From Acidovorax sp. SRB_14 (GTDB lineage Bacteria; Pseudomonadota; Gammaproteobacteria; Burkholderiales; Burkholderiaceae_C), in assembly GCF_012932145.1 (NCBI RefSeq), contig NZ_MWOK01000001.1:141166-205165 (forward strand): 64,000 bases of DNA. Reading direction: 5' to 3'. Both the position numbers and the translations under genes were made by a program. The notes below the pieces were generated by a model. The model was not told where the DNA came from. It did no database searches and saw only the letters and a list, made by a program, of their open reading frames with translations. Positions 38,432 to 52,495 of the stretch are shown piece by piece (the first letter of the stretch is position 1; each line of letters starts with the position of its first letter).

Positions 38432-38642
38432 GGGGCGAGTCTCCATTTCATTGTTCTGGGGAATGCAGGCGCTCCCAGAGGCACCTCGACGGGCCCATGG
38501 TCGTTACATTTTCTTGCACTAAACTGACGGACAGGCGGACACACGGCGTCCAGCCACAACGGCGCCAGGGCTGGGTTTCAGGGCGGGAAGAAGCGCGCAC
38601 GCTGCACTGGGCGCCCGGGCGCATCCCCGATAATGGCGCCCC

Positions 38643-39848
38643 ATGAACCCCCTGCTCTCCCACCTGCAGCCCTACCCTTTTGAGCGGCTGCGACAGCTTT
38701 TCGCGGGCGTCACCCCGCCCGCCCACCTGAGCGCCATCAGCCTGGGCATGGGCGAACCGCGCCACGCGACGCCGGCTTTCATCCAGGGAGCGCTGACCGC
38801 AGGCCTGGGCGGCCTCGCCAGCTACCCGGCCACGGCGGGCGAGCCGCGCCTGCGCGAAGCCTTCACGGGCTGGCTCGGCCGCCGCTACGGCCTGGCGCTC
38901 GATCCGGCCACGCAGGTGCTGCCCGTGAACGGTTCGCGCGAGGCGCTGTTTGCCTTTGCACAGACGGTGCTCGACCCCACGCAGGGCACGCCCGTGGTGG
39001 TCTGCCCGAACCCGTTCTACCAAATCTACGAAGGTGCGGCCCTGCTCGCGGGCGCCACGCCGTACTTCGCGCCCAGCGATCCCGAGCGCAACTTCGCGGT
39101 GGACTGGGACAGCGTGCCCGACTCCGTGTGGCAGCGCACGCAGCTGCTGTTTGTCTGTTCGCCGGGCAATCCCACCGGTGCCGTGATGCCCCTGGCCGAG
39201 TGGGAAAAGCTTTTTGCCCTGTCGGACCGCCACGGTTTCGTGATCGCCTCCGACGAGTGCTACAGCGAAATCTACTTCCGCGACGAGCCGCCGCTGGGCG
39301 GCCTGGAAGCCGCCGCCCGGCTGGGCCGCAGCGATTTCAAGAACCTGGTGTCGTTCACCAGCCTGTCCAAGCGCAGCAACGTGCCCGGCCTGCGCAGCGG
39401 CTTTGTCGCGGGCGACGCTGCGCTGATGAAGGCCTTCTTGCTCTACCGCACCTACCACGGCAGCGCCATGGGTCCGGCCGTGCAGGCCGCCAGCGTGGCG
39501 GCCTGGGGCGATGAGGCGCATGTGGCCGACAACCGCGCGCAGTACCGGCGCAAGTTCGCCGAAGTCACGCCCATCCTGGCACGCGTGATGGACGTGCGCC
39601 TGCCCGACGCAGGTTTCTACCTGTGGGGGCAGGTGCCGCAGCAGCTCGGCCTCAGCGACACCGAGTTCGCGCGCGGGTTGCTGGCTCAATACAATGTCAC
39701 CGTGCTGCCCGGCAGCTATCTGGCGCGCGAGGTGGCCGGCGCCAACCCCGGTGCGCAGCGCGTGCGCATGGCCCTGGTGGCCGAAACCGAAGAATGCGTG
39801 CAGGCCGCGCAGCGCATTGCCCAATTCATCCAAACCCGTTCCACCTGA
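38643..39848 (+). CDS. dapC: succinyldiaminopimelate aminotransferase
   Basis: 401 aa class I/II PLP aminotransferase that makes N-succinyl-LL-2,6-diaminopimelate in lysine and peptidoglycan synthesis. Motifs: [14 protein letters not shown] at the substrate loop, [31 protein letters not shown] (Asp-x-x-Tyr PLP contacts), and the Schiff-base lysine in [16 protein letters not shown]. The immediate neighbour dapD (4 bases between) and dapE in the same run fix the assignment to DapC over other aminotransferases. Start ATG 38643. Confidence 0.95.
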   Translation: MNPLLSHLQPYPFERLRQLFAGVTPPAHLSAISLGMGEPRHATPAFIQGALTAGLGGLASYPATAGEPRLREAFTGWLGRRYGLALDPATQVLPVNGSREALFAFAQTVLDPTQGTPVVVCPNPFYQIYEGAALLAGATPYFAPSDPERNFAVDWDSVPDSVWQRTQLLFVCSPGNPTGAVMPLAEWEKLFALSDRHGFVIASDECYSEIYFRDEPPLGGLEAAARLGRSDFKNLVSFTSLSKRSNVPGLRSGFVAGDAALMKAFLLYRTYHGSAMGPAVQAASVAAWGDEAHVADNRAQYRRKFAEVTPILARVMDVRLPDAGFYLWGQVPQQLGLSDTEFARGLLAQYNVTVLPGSYLAREVAGANPGAQRVRMALVAETEECVQAAQRIAQFIQTRST

Positions 39849-39852
39849 TCAC

Positions 39853-40677
39853 ATGACCCACCACCTGCAAAGCACCATCGACGCCGCATGGGACAAGCGT
39901 GCCAGCCTCACGCCCAGCACCGCTCCCCAGGACGTGCTGGAGGCCGTTGAACACGTCATCGCCGAACTCAACAGCGGCAAGCTGCGCGTGGCCACGCGCG
40001 AGGGCGTGGGCCGGTGGACGGTGCACCAGTGGGTCAAGAAGGCCGTGCTGCTGTCGTTCCGCCTCAAGGACAACGCCGTCATCAAGGCCGGTGAACTGGG
40101 CTTCTACGACAAGGTGCAGACCAAGTTCGCCCACCTCTCGGCCGAGGAAATGGCCGCCACCGGCGTGCGCGTAGTGCCGCCCGCCGTCGCGCGGCGCGGC
40201 AGCTACATCGCCAAGGGCGCCATCCTGATGCCGTCCTACGTCAACATCGGCGCCTATGTCGACGAGGGCACCATGGTCGACACCTGGGCCACCGTGGGCT
40301 CGTGCGCGCAGGTGGGCAAGAACGTGCACCTCTCGGGCGGCGTGGGCCTGGGCGGCGTGCTCGAACCCTTGCAGGCCAACCCGACCATCATCGAGGACAA
40401 CTGCTTCATCGGCGCGCGCTCCGAGATCGTCGAGGGCGTGATCGTCGAAGAGAACTCCGTCATCAGCATGGGCGTGTACATCGGCCAGAGCACGCCCATC
40501 TACGACCGTGCCACGGGCGAGATCAGCTACGGCCGCGTGCCCTCGGGCTCGGTGGTCATCAGCGGCAGCCTGCCCAAGGACGGCGGCCGCTACAGCCTGT
40601 ATGCCGCCATCATCGTCAAGCGCGTCGATGCGCAAACCCGCGCCAAGACCAGCCTCAACGACCTGCTGCGCGACTGA
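39853..40677 (+). CDS. dapD: tetrahydrodipicolinate N-succinyltransferase
   Basis: 274 aa, standard length. N-terminal helical domain (to about 105), then left-handed beta-helix hexapeptide repeats (about 108-240: [40 protein letters not shown] in segments) and [15 protein letters not shown]. Transfers succinyl from succinyl-CoA to tetrahydrodipicolinate. ATG 39853, 4 bases after the dapC stop. Trimeric cytosolic enzyme. Confidence 0.97.
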   Translation: MTHHLQSTIDAAWDKRASLTPSTAPQDVLEAVEHVIAELNSGKLRVATREGVGRWTVHQWVKKAVLLSFRLKDNAVIKAGELGFYDKVQTKFAHLSAEEMAATGVRVVPPAVARRGSYIAKGAILMPSYVNIGAYVDEGTMVDTWATVGSCAQVGKNVHLSGGVGLGGVLEPLQANPTIIEDNCFIGARSEIVEGVIVEENSVISMGVYIGQSTPIYDRATGEISYGRVPSGSVVISGSLPKDGGRYSLYAAIIVKRVDAQTRAKTSLNDLLRD

Positions 40678-40731
40678 CGCGCGGGTCCATCCGGCGCCGG
40701 AACGCACCCACCACCACGAGAGGGAGAACCC

Positions 40732-46112
<5,381 letters not shown>

Positions 46113-46298
46113 GCGCGCGGGCGCACTGACCCTGAAAAGCAGCGCAAACCATTGTCCCGGCATGGGTTTTAGCTACATTTTTCATAGCGAAAATAAAAGT
46201 GCTTACATAGGCCCAAGCCCTGTTGCATTTTTAGCGGTCATGGGTGTCAACGCCGTCCCGGGCGGCTGCGTTGTAGGTTCATCAACGGAACTACTCCC

Positions 46299-46373
46299 AT
46301 GACCATGACCACCATCCTGTCCACTTGGCCCGAAGACGAACGCGACCGCAAACGCGCTCCTGCCCGCTTCTGA
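46299..46373 (+). CDS. possible 24-aa leader peptide or small protein
   Basis: ATG 46299 opens MTMTTILSTWPEDERDRKRA then PARF and stops at TGA 46371. It is followed 50 bases later by an intrinsic terminator, an arrangement like an attenuator leader, yet no plus-strand gene follows. The upstream 46165-46250 is AT-richer and could hold a promoter. There is no strong Shine-Dalgarno (GGA 11 bases away). It may be a small mRNA, an sRNA, or the remnant of an operon leader. Confidence 0.3.
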   Translation: MTMTTILSTWPEDERDRKRAPARF

Positions 46374-46421
46374 GGCCCTTCGCCTGCGCCTCTGCGCAGC
46401 CCTTCCGATCCTTTTTGACAG

Positions 46422-46448
46422 AAACGCCCGCAATTTGCGGGCGTTTTT
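46422..46448 (+). terminator. intrinsic terminator (plus strand)
   Basis: AAACGCCCGCAA / TTGCGGGCGTTT with a one-base loop (effectively a 10-bp stem) followed by further T. It lies 310 bases after the ABC-F stop and 49 after the putative small ORF. Confidence 0.75.
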
Positions 46449-46498
46449 GCGTGGGGTTGCCCCACCATGCGCTGGCCGCCTGCTGGCGCAGCGCCATC

Positions 46499-46530
46499 AA
46501 AAAAGCCGCTCCCAGCATGCGGAGCGGCTT
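46499..46530 (-). terminator. intrinsic terminator after phaB
   Basis: Stem AAGCCGCTCC / GGAGCGGCTT, 8-base loop, then six T on the minus strand. It is 48 bases after the phaB stop and ends the phaCAB transcript. Confidence 0.85.
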
Positions 46531-46577
46531 CAAGGTACGGGAGGGGGCGCCCCCGTTGGCACCCGCCCTGCGCGCAG

Positions 46578-47315
46578 TCAGCCCATGTGCAGTCCGCCGT
46601 TGACCGAGAAGTCGGCGCCGGTGGCGTAGCCGCCTTCGTCCGATGCCAGCCACGCGATGATGGAGGCGATCTCGCTGGGCTCGCCCAGGCGCTTGACCGG
46701 CACGGTGGCGACGATCTTTTCAAGCACGTCGGCGCGGATGGCCTTGACCATGTCGGTGCCGATGTAACCCGGGCTCACGGTATTCACCGTCACGCCCTTG
46801 GTCGCCAGTTCCTGCGCCAGCGCCATGGAAAAACCGTGCATGCCGGCCTTGGCGGCCGAATAGTTGGTCTGACCGGCCTGGCCTTTTTCGCCATTGACCG
46901 AGCTGATGTTGACGATGCGGCCCCAGCCCTTTTCAACCATGTCGGCCACCACCTGCTTGGTGACGTTGAACATGCTGTTGAGATTGGTCTCGATCACGGC
47001 GTCCCAGTCTTCGCGGGACATTTTCAGAAACATGCGGTCGCGCGTGATGCCGGCGTTGTTGACCAGCACATCGATGCTGCCGTGCTCGGCCTTGGTCTTG
47101 CTGAAAGCCTCGACCGTGGAGTCCCAGTCGCCCACGTTGCCCACCGACGCGTGGAAGGTGTAGCCCAGCGCCTTTTGCTCGGCCAGCCATTTGGCATGGT
47201 CGCGCGTGGGACCGCAGCCTGCGACAACCGTGAACCCATCCTTGTGGAGGCGCTGGCAAATGGCGGTGCCGATGCCCCCCATGCCGCCGGTGACATACGC
47301 TACTTTTTTGCTCAT
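46578..47315 (-). CDS. phaB: acetoacetyl-CoA reductase
   Basis: 245 aa NADPH-dependent SDR that makes (R)-3-hydroxybutyryl-CoA for PHB. Cofactor loop TGGMGGIG, NNAGITRDRMF, active site SSVNGEKGQAGQTNYSAAK (Ser, Tyr, Lys), and SPGYIGTDMVKAIR, all typical of PhaB rather than FabG. ATG 47315 is preceded by GAGGAG. Third gene of phaCAB, 108 bases after phaA, followed by a terminator. Confidence 0.96.
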   Translation of the reverse strand: MSKKVAYVTGGMGGIGTAICQRLHKDGFTVVAGCGPTRDHAKWLAEQKALGYTFHASVGNVGDWDSTVEAFSKTKAEHGSIDVLVNNAGITRDRMFLKMSREDWDAVIETNLNSMFNVTKQVVADMVEKGWGRIVNISSVNGEKGQAGQTNYSAAKAGMHGFSMALAQELATKGVTVNTVSPGYIGTDMVKAIRADVLEKIVATVPVKRLGEPSEIASIIAWLASDEGGYATGADFSVNGGLHMG

Positions 47316-47423
47316 CTTGATCTCCTCTTGTTGGATGCTGGGACCGCTCCCACTCTAGCGGTCTTCGGCGCGCCGGCTGTCCACGTAAACACGGAGGCGC
47401 GCGGCCCCACAGGCGCCGTTTGC

Positions 47424-48602
47424 TCAGCGCTCGAGCGCCAGGGCCACGCCCATGCCGCCGCCAATGCACAAAGCGGCCAGGCCTTTCTTCGCATCGCGGC
47501 GCTGCATTTCATGCAGCAGCGTGACCAGGATGCGGCAGCCCGACGCGCCGATGGGGTGGCCGATGGCGATGGCACCGCCATTGACGTTGACCTTGGCCGG
47601 ATCGATGGCGAGTTCCTGGTTCACGGCGCAGGCCTGGGCGGCGAAGGCTTCGTTGAGTTCGAACAGGTCGATGTCGGACGCGCTCCAGCCCGCGCGCTGC
47701 AGGGCCTTGCGCGTGGCAGACACGGGGCCCATGCCCATGGTGGCCGGGTCCAGGCCGTTGGTGCCAAAGGACGCAATGCGCGCCAGGGGGGTGAGCCCCA
47801 GGGCGGCCGCCTTCCTGGCGCTCATCACCACGACAGCGGCAGCGCCGTCGTTCAGGCCCGAGGCGTTGCCCGCCGTCACGCTGCCGGCCTTGTCGAAGGC
47901 CGGGCGCAGGCTGGCCAGCCCCTCGGCATTGGACTTGCGGTTGATGAATTCATCGGCGTTGAAGACGATGGGGTCGCCCTTTTTCTGCGCCAGGCGCACG
48001 CCGACGATCTCGTCAGCGAAGCGGCCCGCGTCCTGCGCGGCCGCCGCTTTCTGCTGGCTGCCCAGGGCCAGCGCATCCTGCATGTCGCGCGTGATGCCGT
48101 ACTGCTTGGCCACGTTCTCGGCGGTGATGCCCATGTGGTACTGGTTGTACACGTCCCAGAGGCCGTCGACGATCATGGTGTCGACCATCTTCCAGTCGCC
48201 CATGCGCTGACCATCGCGCGAGCCATTGAGTACATGGGGGCTGGCGCTCATGTTTTCCTGGCCACCGGCCACGACGATTTCGCTGTCGCCCGTGGCCACC
48301 GCCTGGGCTGCCAGCATCACTGCCTTCAGGCCCGAACCGCAGACGGCGTTGATGGTCATCGCCGGGGTTTCCTTGGCCACGCCGGCCTTCATCATGGCCT
48401 GGCGCGCGGCGTTCTGGCCGACGCCCGCGGTGAGGACCTGGCCCATGATGACTTCACCCACCTGGTCCAGGCCCACGCGCGCGCGCGCCAGCGCTTCCTG
48501 GATCACGATGCTGCCCAGCTCGGTGGCCGGGGTCTTGGCCAGCGCGCCGCCAAACTTGCCCACCGCCGTGCGGGTGGCCGAAACGATAACGATGTCTTCC
48601 AT
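47424..48602 (-). CDS. phaA: acetyl-CoA C-acetyltransferase (beta-ketothiolase)
   Basis: 392 aa biosynthetic thiolase that condenses two acetyl-CoA. Acyl-enzyme cysteine in TINAVCGSGLKAVMLA (about residue 88), the His in GGAIAIGHPIGASGCRI, and the second Cys in LAALCIGGGMGVALALE. ATG 48602 with AAGGA upstream. It is the middle gene, 36 bases after phaC. It could also supply acetoacetyl-CoA or, with propionyl-CoA, 3-ketovaleryl-CoA for copolymer. Confidence 0.96.
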   Translation of the reverse strand: MEDIVIVSATRTAVGKFGGALAKTPATELGSIVIQEALARARVGLDQVGEVIMGQVLTAGVGQNAARQAMMKAGVAKETPAMTINAVCGSGLKAVMLAAQAVATGDSEIVVAGGQENMSASPHVLNGSRDGQRMGDWKMVDTMIVDGLWDVYNQYHMGITAENVAKQYGITRDMQDALALGSQQKAAAAQDAGRFADEIVGVRLAQKKGDPIVFNADEFINRKSNAEGLASLRPAFDKAGSVTAGNASGLNDGAAAVVVMSARKAAALGLTPLARIASFGTNGLDPATMGMGPVSATRKALQRAGWSASDIDLFELNEAFAAQACAVNQELAIDPAKVNVNGGAIAIGHPIGASGCRILVTLLHEMQRRDAKKGLAALCIGGGMGVALALER

Positions 48603-48638
48603 GGTGTGGTCCTTGTGAAAATGAGTCGGCGCCGGAGA

Positions 48639-50333
48639 TCAGGCCTTCTGCTGGACGTAGCGGCCAGGCGCAGGCTCGATCGCCTTGAATTTTGCCCCTT
48701 TGCCGTAGGTTTTGGGTGCCGGGATCTGCGCGCCCGCATGGGCTTGCAGCCAGGTGCTCCAGTCGGTCCACCAGCTGCCGGGGTGTTCTTCGGCGCCCTC
48801 CAGCCAGGCGTCGAAGGTCTTGGGCAGCTTGCCGTCGGCGCGGATCCAGTGGCTGCGCTTGTTCTTGGATGGCGGGTTGATGACTCCCGCGATGTGGCCC
48901 GAGGCCCCCATCACAAAACGCTTGGGGCCCGGCAGCACCTGGGTGGAGGCATAGGCGGCACCGATGGGCACGATGTGGTCCTCGCGCGAGCCATAGATGT
49001 AGGTCGGCAGCGTCAGCTGGCTCAGGTCCAGCTTTTCGCCGCACACGGTCAGCTTGCCGGATTCGATGAGCTTGTTTTCCAGGTACATGTTGCGCAGGTA
49101 CCAGGCATAGAAAGGTCCGGGCAGGTTGGTGCTGTCGCTGTTCCAGTACAGCAGGTCGAACGGCGGCGGGGTCTCGCCCTGGAGGTAATTGCCCACCACG
49201 TAGTTCCAGACCAGGTCGTTGGGGCGCAGGAAGCTGAACGTGGAGGCCAGGTCCTTGCCCTGCATCATGCCGCCCTGGCCCATCTGCATTTCACGGAAGC
49301 GCACGGACGCCTCGTCGATGAAGACGTCGAGGATGCCGGTGTCGGTGAAGTCGATCAGCGTGGTCAGGAAGGCGGCGCTGGCCACGGGCTCGCGCCCGCG
49401 CGCCGCCAGCACGGCCAGGGCGTTGCTCAGGATCGTGCCTCCCACGCAAAAGCCCAGCGCGTTGATCTGCTCGGCGCCCGAGATCTGCTGCACCACGTGG
49501 ATGGCCTCGATGGCGCCGTCCTCCACATAGTGGTCCCAGGTCTTGTCCGCCATTGACGCATCGGGGTTGCGCCAACTCACGACAAAGGTGCGCTGGCCCT
49601 GGCTGACCGCATAGCGGATCAGCGAGTTGTCGGGCTGCAGGTCGAGGATGTAGAACTTGTTGATGCACGGCGGGATGAGCAGGAAGGGCCGCTCGTACAC
49701 CTTGGCCGTGAGCGGCTTGTATTCGATGAGCTGGAACAGCTCGTTCTCGAACACCACGGCGCCCTCGGTCGTGGCCACGTTGCGGCCCACTTCAAACAGG
49801 CTCTCGTCGGTCATCGAGACGTGGCCCTGGCGCATGTCGCGCAACAGGTTCTGCAGGCCCTTGGCGATGCTCTCGCCCTGGGTTTCGATCGCCTTTCGCT
49901 GCGCCTCGGCGTTGAAGGCCAGGAAGTTGCTCGGCGCCATGGCGGCCAACCACTGCTCCACGCCGAAGCGGATGCGTGCGCGGGTCTTGGCGTCGGCGTC
50001 CACGGCCTCGGCCAGGCCCATGAGCGTGCGCGCGTTGAGCAGGTAGGTGGCGGCAGAAAACGACGCCACCGGGTTGCGCGACCAGCCGTCGCCGCTGAAG
50101 CGCTTGTCTTGCGCTGCCACCGGCGCTGCGCCCTGGCTCCACAGCTCGCGGATCTGGTCGAGGTACTGCTGCTGCAGCGTCTGGATCTTTTCGGGGGCGA
50201 AGTGCACGGGCGCAGGCAACTGGGGGGCGCCCACATCGACACCCTGGAAGGATTGCAGCGCACGTGACCAGCTTTCGCCGAAAATCTGCTGGAATTGCTG
50301 GGCACTTTGGTCCCAGAGTGAATCAGAATCCAT
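48639..50333 (-). CDS. phaC: class I polyhydroxyalkanoate synthase
   Basis: 564 aa PHA polymerase. The N-terminal granule-binding region is followed by the alpha/beta-hydrolase catalytic domain. Lipase-like box with Cys: NALGFCVGGTILSN. The catalytic Asp is probably in SREDHIVP, and the His in GASGHIAGVINPP. ATG 50331-50333 has the strong site AAAGGAGG at 7 bases. An earlier in-frame start at 50366 exists but has no ribosome site. First gene of phaC-phaA-phaB, the Ralstonia-type order. Divergent from a small membrane-protein gene. Confidence 0.96.
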   Translation of the reverse strand: MDSDSLWDQSAQQFQQIFGESWSRALQSFQGVDVGAPQLPAPVHFAPEKIQTLQQQYLDQIRELWSQGAAPVAAQDKRFSGDGWSRNPVASFSAATYLLNARTLMGLAEAVDADAKTRARIRFGVEQWLAAMAPSNFLAFNAEAQRKAIETQGESIAKGLQNLLRDMRQGHVSMTDESLFEVGRNVATTEGAVVFENELFQLIEYKPLTAKVYERPFLLIPPCINKFYILDLQPDNSLIRYAVSQGQRTFVVSWRNPDASMADKTWDHYVEDGAIEAIHVVQQISGAEQINALGFCVGGTILSNALAVLAARGREPVASAAFLTTLIDFTDTGILDVFIDEASVRFREMQMGQGGMMQGKDLASTFSFLRPNDLVWNYVVGNYLQGETPPPFDLLYWNSDSTNLPGPFYAWYLRNMYLENKLIESGKLTVCGEKLDLSQLTLPTYIYGSREDHIVPIGAAYASTQVLPGPKRFVMGASGHIAGVINPPSKNKRSHWIRADGKLPKTFDAWLEGAEEHPGSWWTDWSTWLQAHAGAQIPAPKTYGKGAKFKAIEPAPGRYVQQKA

Positions 50334-50450
50334 GCTGCCTCCTTTGGGTGCGAAGAACCCGCTCACTGTGCGTGGTTGCCACCCGATTGTTGCCGAGCAC
50401 TCGGCTATGGTAACGCTCCAATCCCTTTCTTTTCCTTACGTGGACCGCTG

Positions 50451-50762
50451 ATGTATCTGGTCGTTATCGCGTGGCTTTACGTCACCATCATGATGGCCGT
50501 GGCCGAAGCCACGAGCACCACGGGCTCGCTGCTGGGCGCCGCCATCACCTTTGTGCTGTATGGCCTGCTGCCCTTGTCCATCGTCGTGTACATCCTCGGC
50601 ACGCCGGGGCGCCGGCGCGCCATCCACGCGCGCGAGATGGCCGAGCGCGCAGCCGCCGCGCAGGAGGCCTCGGCTGCGGCTTCAGCCGATCCAGACGCAC
50701 GCGGCGAAGCGCCCGCTGCCGCCGAGGGCGGCACTGTCGCGCCGGTGCGAAAAGAACCTTGA
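50451..50762 (+). CDS. small two-helix membrane protein
   Basis: 103 aa, unknown function. Two predicted membrane helices: about residues 2-20 (YLVVIAWLYVTIMMAVAEA) and 27-48 (LLGAAITFVLYGLLPLSIVVYI). They are followed by a basic turn (GTPGRRRAIHAREMAE) and a long Ala/Glu-rich cytoplasmic tail. Start ATG 50451, divergent from phaC. Its last 81 bases overlap the 3' end of the convergent pgeF gene, which is unusual. It resembles conserved short membrane proteins seen in Burkholderiales, for which I know no role. Confidence 0.75.
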   Translation: MYLVVIAWLYVTIMMAVAEATSTTGSLLGAAITFVLYGLLPLSIVVYILGTPGRRRAIHAREMAERAAAAQEASAAASADPDARGEAPAAAEGGTVAPVRKEP

Positions 50763-51542
50763 AGGGTTCGCCACCGTGCACCAGGCGGCGCTGCTGTCGT
50801 TGCCATAGACCGCGCTGACGCCGAGCGCATGCAGGCGCTGGCGCGCCAGCGCCGCCAGGTCGGCCAGGTATTTGCCGGAACCATGCGGCCGAAAGTGCTG
50901 CGCCGCCGCGCCGTCGTGCGCGCAAAAGGCGGCGTGCACCTCGGCGCCTACCTCAAAAGCCTGCGGGCCGATGCACGGGCCGAGCCAGGCCAGCGTGTCG
51001 GTTGCAACGGGCACTTGCTGCGGCTGCACGGGCGGTGCATTCACTCCATTTTTGATAGCTGCTTGCACAGACCCTGCAAGCGCCAGGGCCGAAAACTCCT
51101 GGAAAACCGCTTCCAGCACGCCGCCCTCCTTCCCTCCTGCCAGACCACGCCAGCCGGCATGGGCTGCGGCCACGGCACGGCCCTGGCGGTCGGTCAGCAG
51201 AACCGGCAGGCAGTCGGCCACCATGATGGTGCAGACCTGCCCAGGCGCGGTGGCCACGCAGGCATCGGCGCAGTTGCCATCCTGCAGGCTGGCCCCCAAG
51301 GCGAGCACCCGCGTTCCATGCACCTGCTGCAGAAATATGGCATGCGCCCCCGGCGTGGCAGCGGCCAGCGCCGCCTGCAGCACGCGCCGGTTGGCCTGCA
51401 CGGCAGCCGGGTCATCGCCCACATGGCCCCCGAGGTTCAGGCTGTCGTACGGCGCCGCGCTGGCGCCGCCGGCGCGCGTGGTGCACAGCGCATGCACATG
51501 GGCGGGCGCGGGCCAGTCGGGGACCAGCCAGTCGAGGTGCAT
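50682..51542 (-). CDS. pgeF: multicopper polyphenol oxidase / purine nucleoside phosphorylase family (YfiH/LACC1, PgeF)
   Basis: 286 aa Cu-oxidase_4 domain protein. Family residues: the first metal-site region LQQVHGTRV, then VADCLPVLL, AAHAGWRGLAGG (His), and GPCIGPQAFEVG (Cys). Members cleave adenosine/inosine phosphorolytically; E. coli YfiH is also implicated in peptidoglycan editing. In the middle it contains LALAGSVQAAIKNGV, encoded by a copy of the palindromic element (51044-51095). ATG 51540-51542. Overlaps the convergent membrane-protein gene by 81 bases at the 3' end; 14 bases after the isomerase gene. Confidence 0.88.
   Translation of the reverse strand: MHLDWLVPDWPAPAHVHALCTTRAGGASAAPYDSLNLGGHVGDDPAAVQANRRVLQAALAAATPGAHAIFLQQVHGTRVLALGASLQDGNCADACVATAPGQVCTIMVADCLPVLLTDRQGRAVAAAHAGWRGLAGGKEGGVLEAVFQEFSALALAGSVQAAIKNGVNAPPVQPQQVPVATDTLAWLGPCIGPQAFEVGAEVHAAFCAHDGAAAQHFRPHGSGKYLADLAALARQRLHALGVSAVYGNDSSAAWCTVANPSRFFSHRRDSAALGGSGRFAACVWIG
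51044..51095 (+). repeat. palindromic interspersed element, copy 10 (inside pgeF)
   Basis: TTTTTGATAGCTGCTTGCAC, AGACCCTGC, AAGCGCCAGGGCCGAAAA. It is read on the minus strand as LALAGSVQAAIKNG, sharing QAAIK with the dapE copy in the same frame. Confidence 0.88.
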
Positions 51543-51556
51543 GGCAGGCCTTGGGC

Positions 51557-52225
51557 TCACGCTTCGGCGTCGGGGCAGGCCGAGGGCTGCGCCTGCTGGA
51601 AAGCCGGCAGGGCCATGCAGCCATCGAAAGCCGCGAGCGTGCGCGGCAGGCCGTCCAGGTTCACATGGAAGCGCTGGGCATTGAAGATCTGCGGCACAAG
51701 GCAGCAGTCGGCCAGCGTGGGCGTGTCGCCCCAACAGTACTGCGACGGCGCCTGGCATGCGGATTCGCGCTCCTGCGCCAGCAGGGCCAGCTGGCGCTCG
51801 AAGGCTTCGAGGCCGCTGCGCACCCAATGGTGGTACCAGGCGTTCTTGGCGTCGTCACCGACCTTGATCTCGTGCACCAGGTATTTGAGCACGCGCAGGT
51901 TGTTGAGCGGATGGATCTCACACGCCACCATCTGGGCCAGCGCGCGCACGCGTGCGCGCTCCAGCGCGCCGCCGGGCAGCAATGGGGGTGCGGGGTGGGT
52001 TTCATCGAGGTATTCGATGATGGCCATCGACTGGCCCAGGGTGTGGCCGTCGTCCGTTTCGAGCGCCGGCACCAGCGCGTCGCCCAGCCGCGCCGCATAG
52101 GCGGCCTGCCGGTGCTCGGCGCGCACCAGGTGCACGGGCACATAGTCGTAGGGCAGGCCCTTGAGCTGCAGCGCGATGCGCACGCGGAACGAGGCCGAGG
52201 AGCGAAAGTAGTTGTAGAGCTTCAT
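51557..52225 (-). CDS. maiA: maleylacetoacetate/maleylpyruvate isomerase (zeta-class GST)
   Basis: 222 aa. N-terminal thioredoxin fold with the zeta-GST signature SSASFRVRIALQLKGL (glutathione-activating Ser pair), then LVPALETDDGHTLGQSMAIIEYLDE (cis-Pro and GSH-binding QS). The C-terminal helical domain includes HPLNNLRVLKYL. It isomerises the cis ring-cleavage product of homogentisate (MaiA) or gentisate (NagL). It is divergent from a FAH-family hydrolase of NagK length, 270 bp away. This pair alone cannot decide between tyrosine and gentisate pathways; no dioxygenase gene is in the window. Confidence 0.88.
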   Translation of the reverse strand: MKLYNYFRSSASFRVRIALQLKGLPYDYVPVHLVRAEHRQAAYAARLGDALVPALETDDGHTLGQSMAIIEYLDETHPAPPLLPGGALERARVRALAQMVACEIHPLNNLRVLKYLVHEIKVGDDAKNAWYHHWVRSGLEAFERQLALLAQERESACQAPSQYCWGDTPTLADCCLVPQIFNAQRFHVNLDGLPRTLAAFDGCMALPAFQQAQPSACPDAEA

Positions 52226-52495
52226 GGGGCGTCCTGTAAAGGCGGTGGAACAGAATTGGGCGCTGCGCCGATGGGTGCGTGGTCCGCACAGCCCCACAGC
52301 CAGCCGGCCAGCCACCCTGCCGGCCCGGCACCGCGCCGGCAGCGGCCCTTCACCCGCCAGTGCTGCGCGCCGCCCGTCCAAGCGGGCTGCCATGGCCGCG
52401 AGTGTATCGGGCCCATGGCACACTGCTGCGTGCTTGCGCACGCGCGGCCTCGCCGGCGACGCACCCCTTCCACCCATTGACGCAGAAAGTCCCGC

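Larger units (their letters stand above)
46113..46577. other. gap between ABC-F gene and phaB
   Basis: 465 bases with converging terminators. It contains a relatively AT-rich part (46165-46235), a possible short leader peptide (46299-46373), and two hairpins described separately (46422-46448 plus, 46499-46530 minus). No larger gene is seen. Confidence 0.5.

Noticed and set aside
46160-46200. A possible element copy after the ABC-F gene (TTTTTCATAGCG)
   Set aside because: It lacks the AGCGCTGG arm and the central dyad; similarity is limited to the AT-rich end.
46467-49556. A 1029-codon open frame on the plus strand opposite phaB and phaA
   Set aside because: It mirrors three well-supported minus-strand genes. 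Long antisense frames are common in GC-rich DNA; the translation is His/Ala/Gly/Arg-rich without domains.
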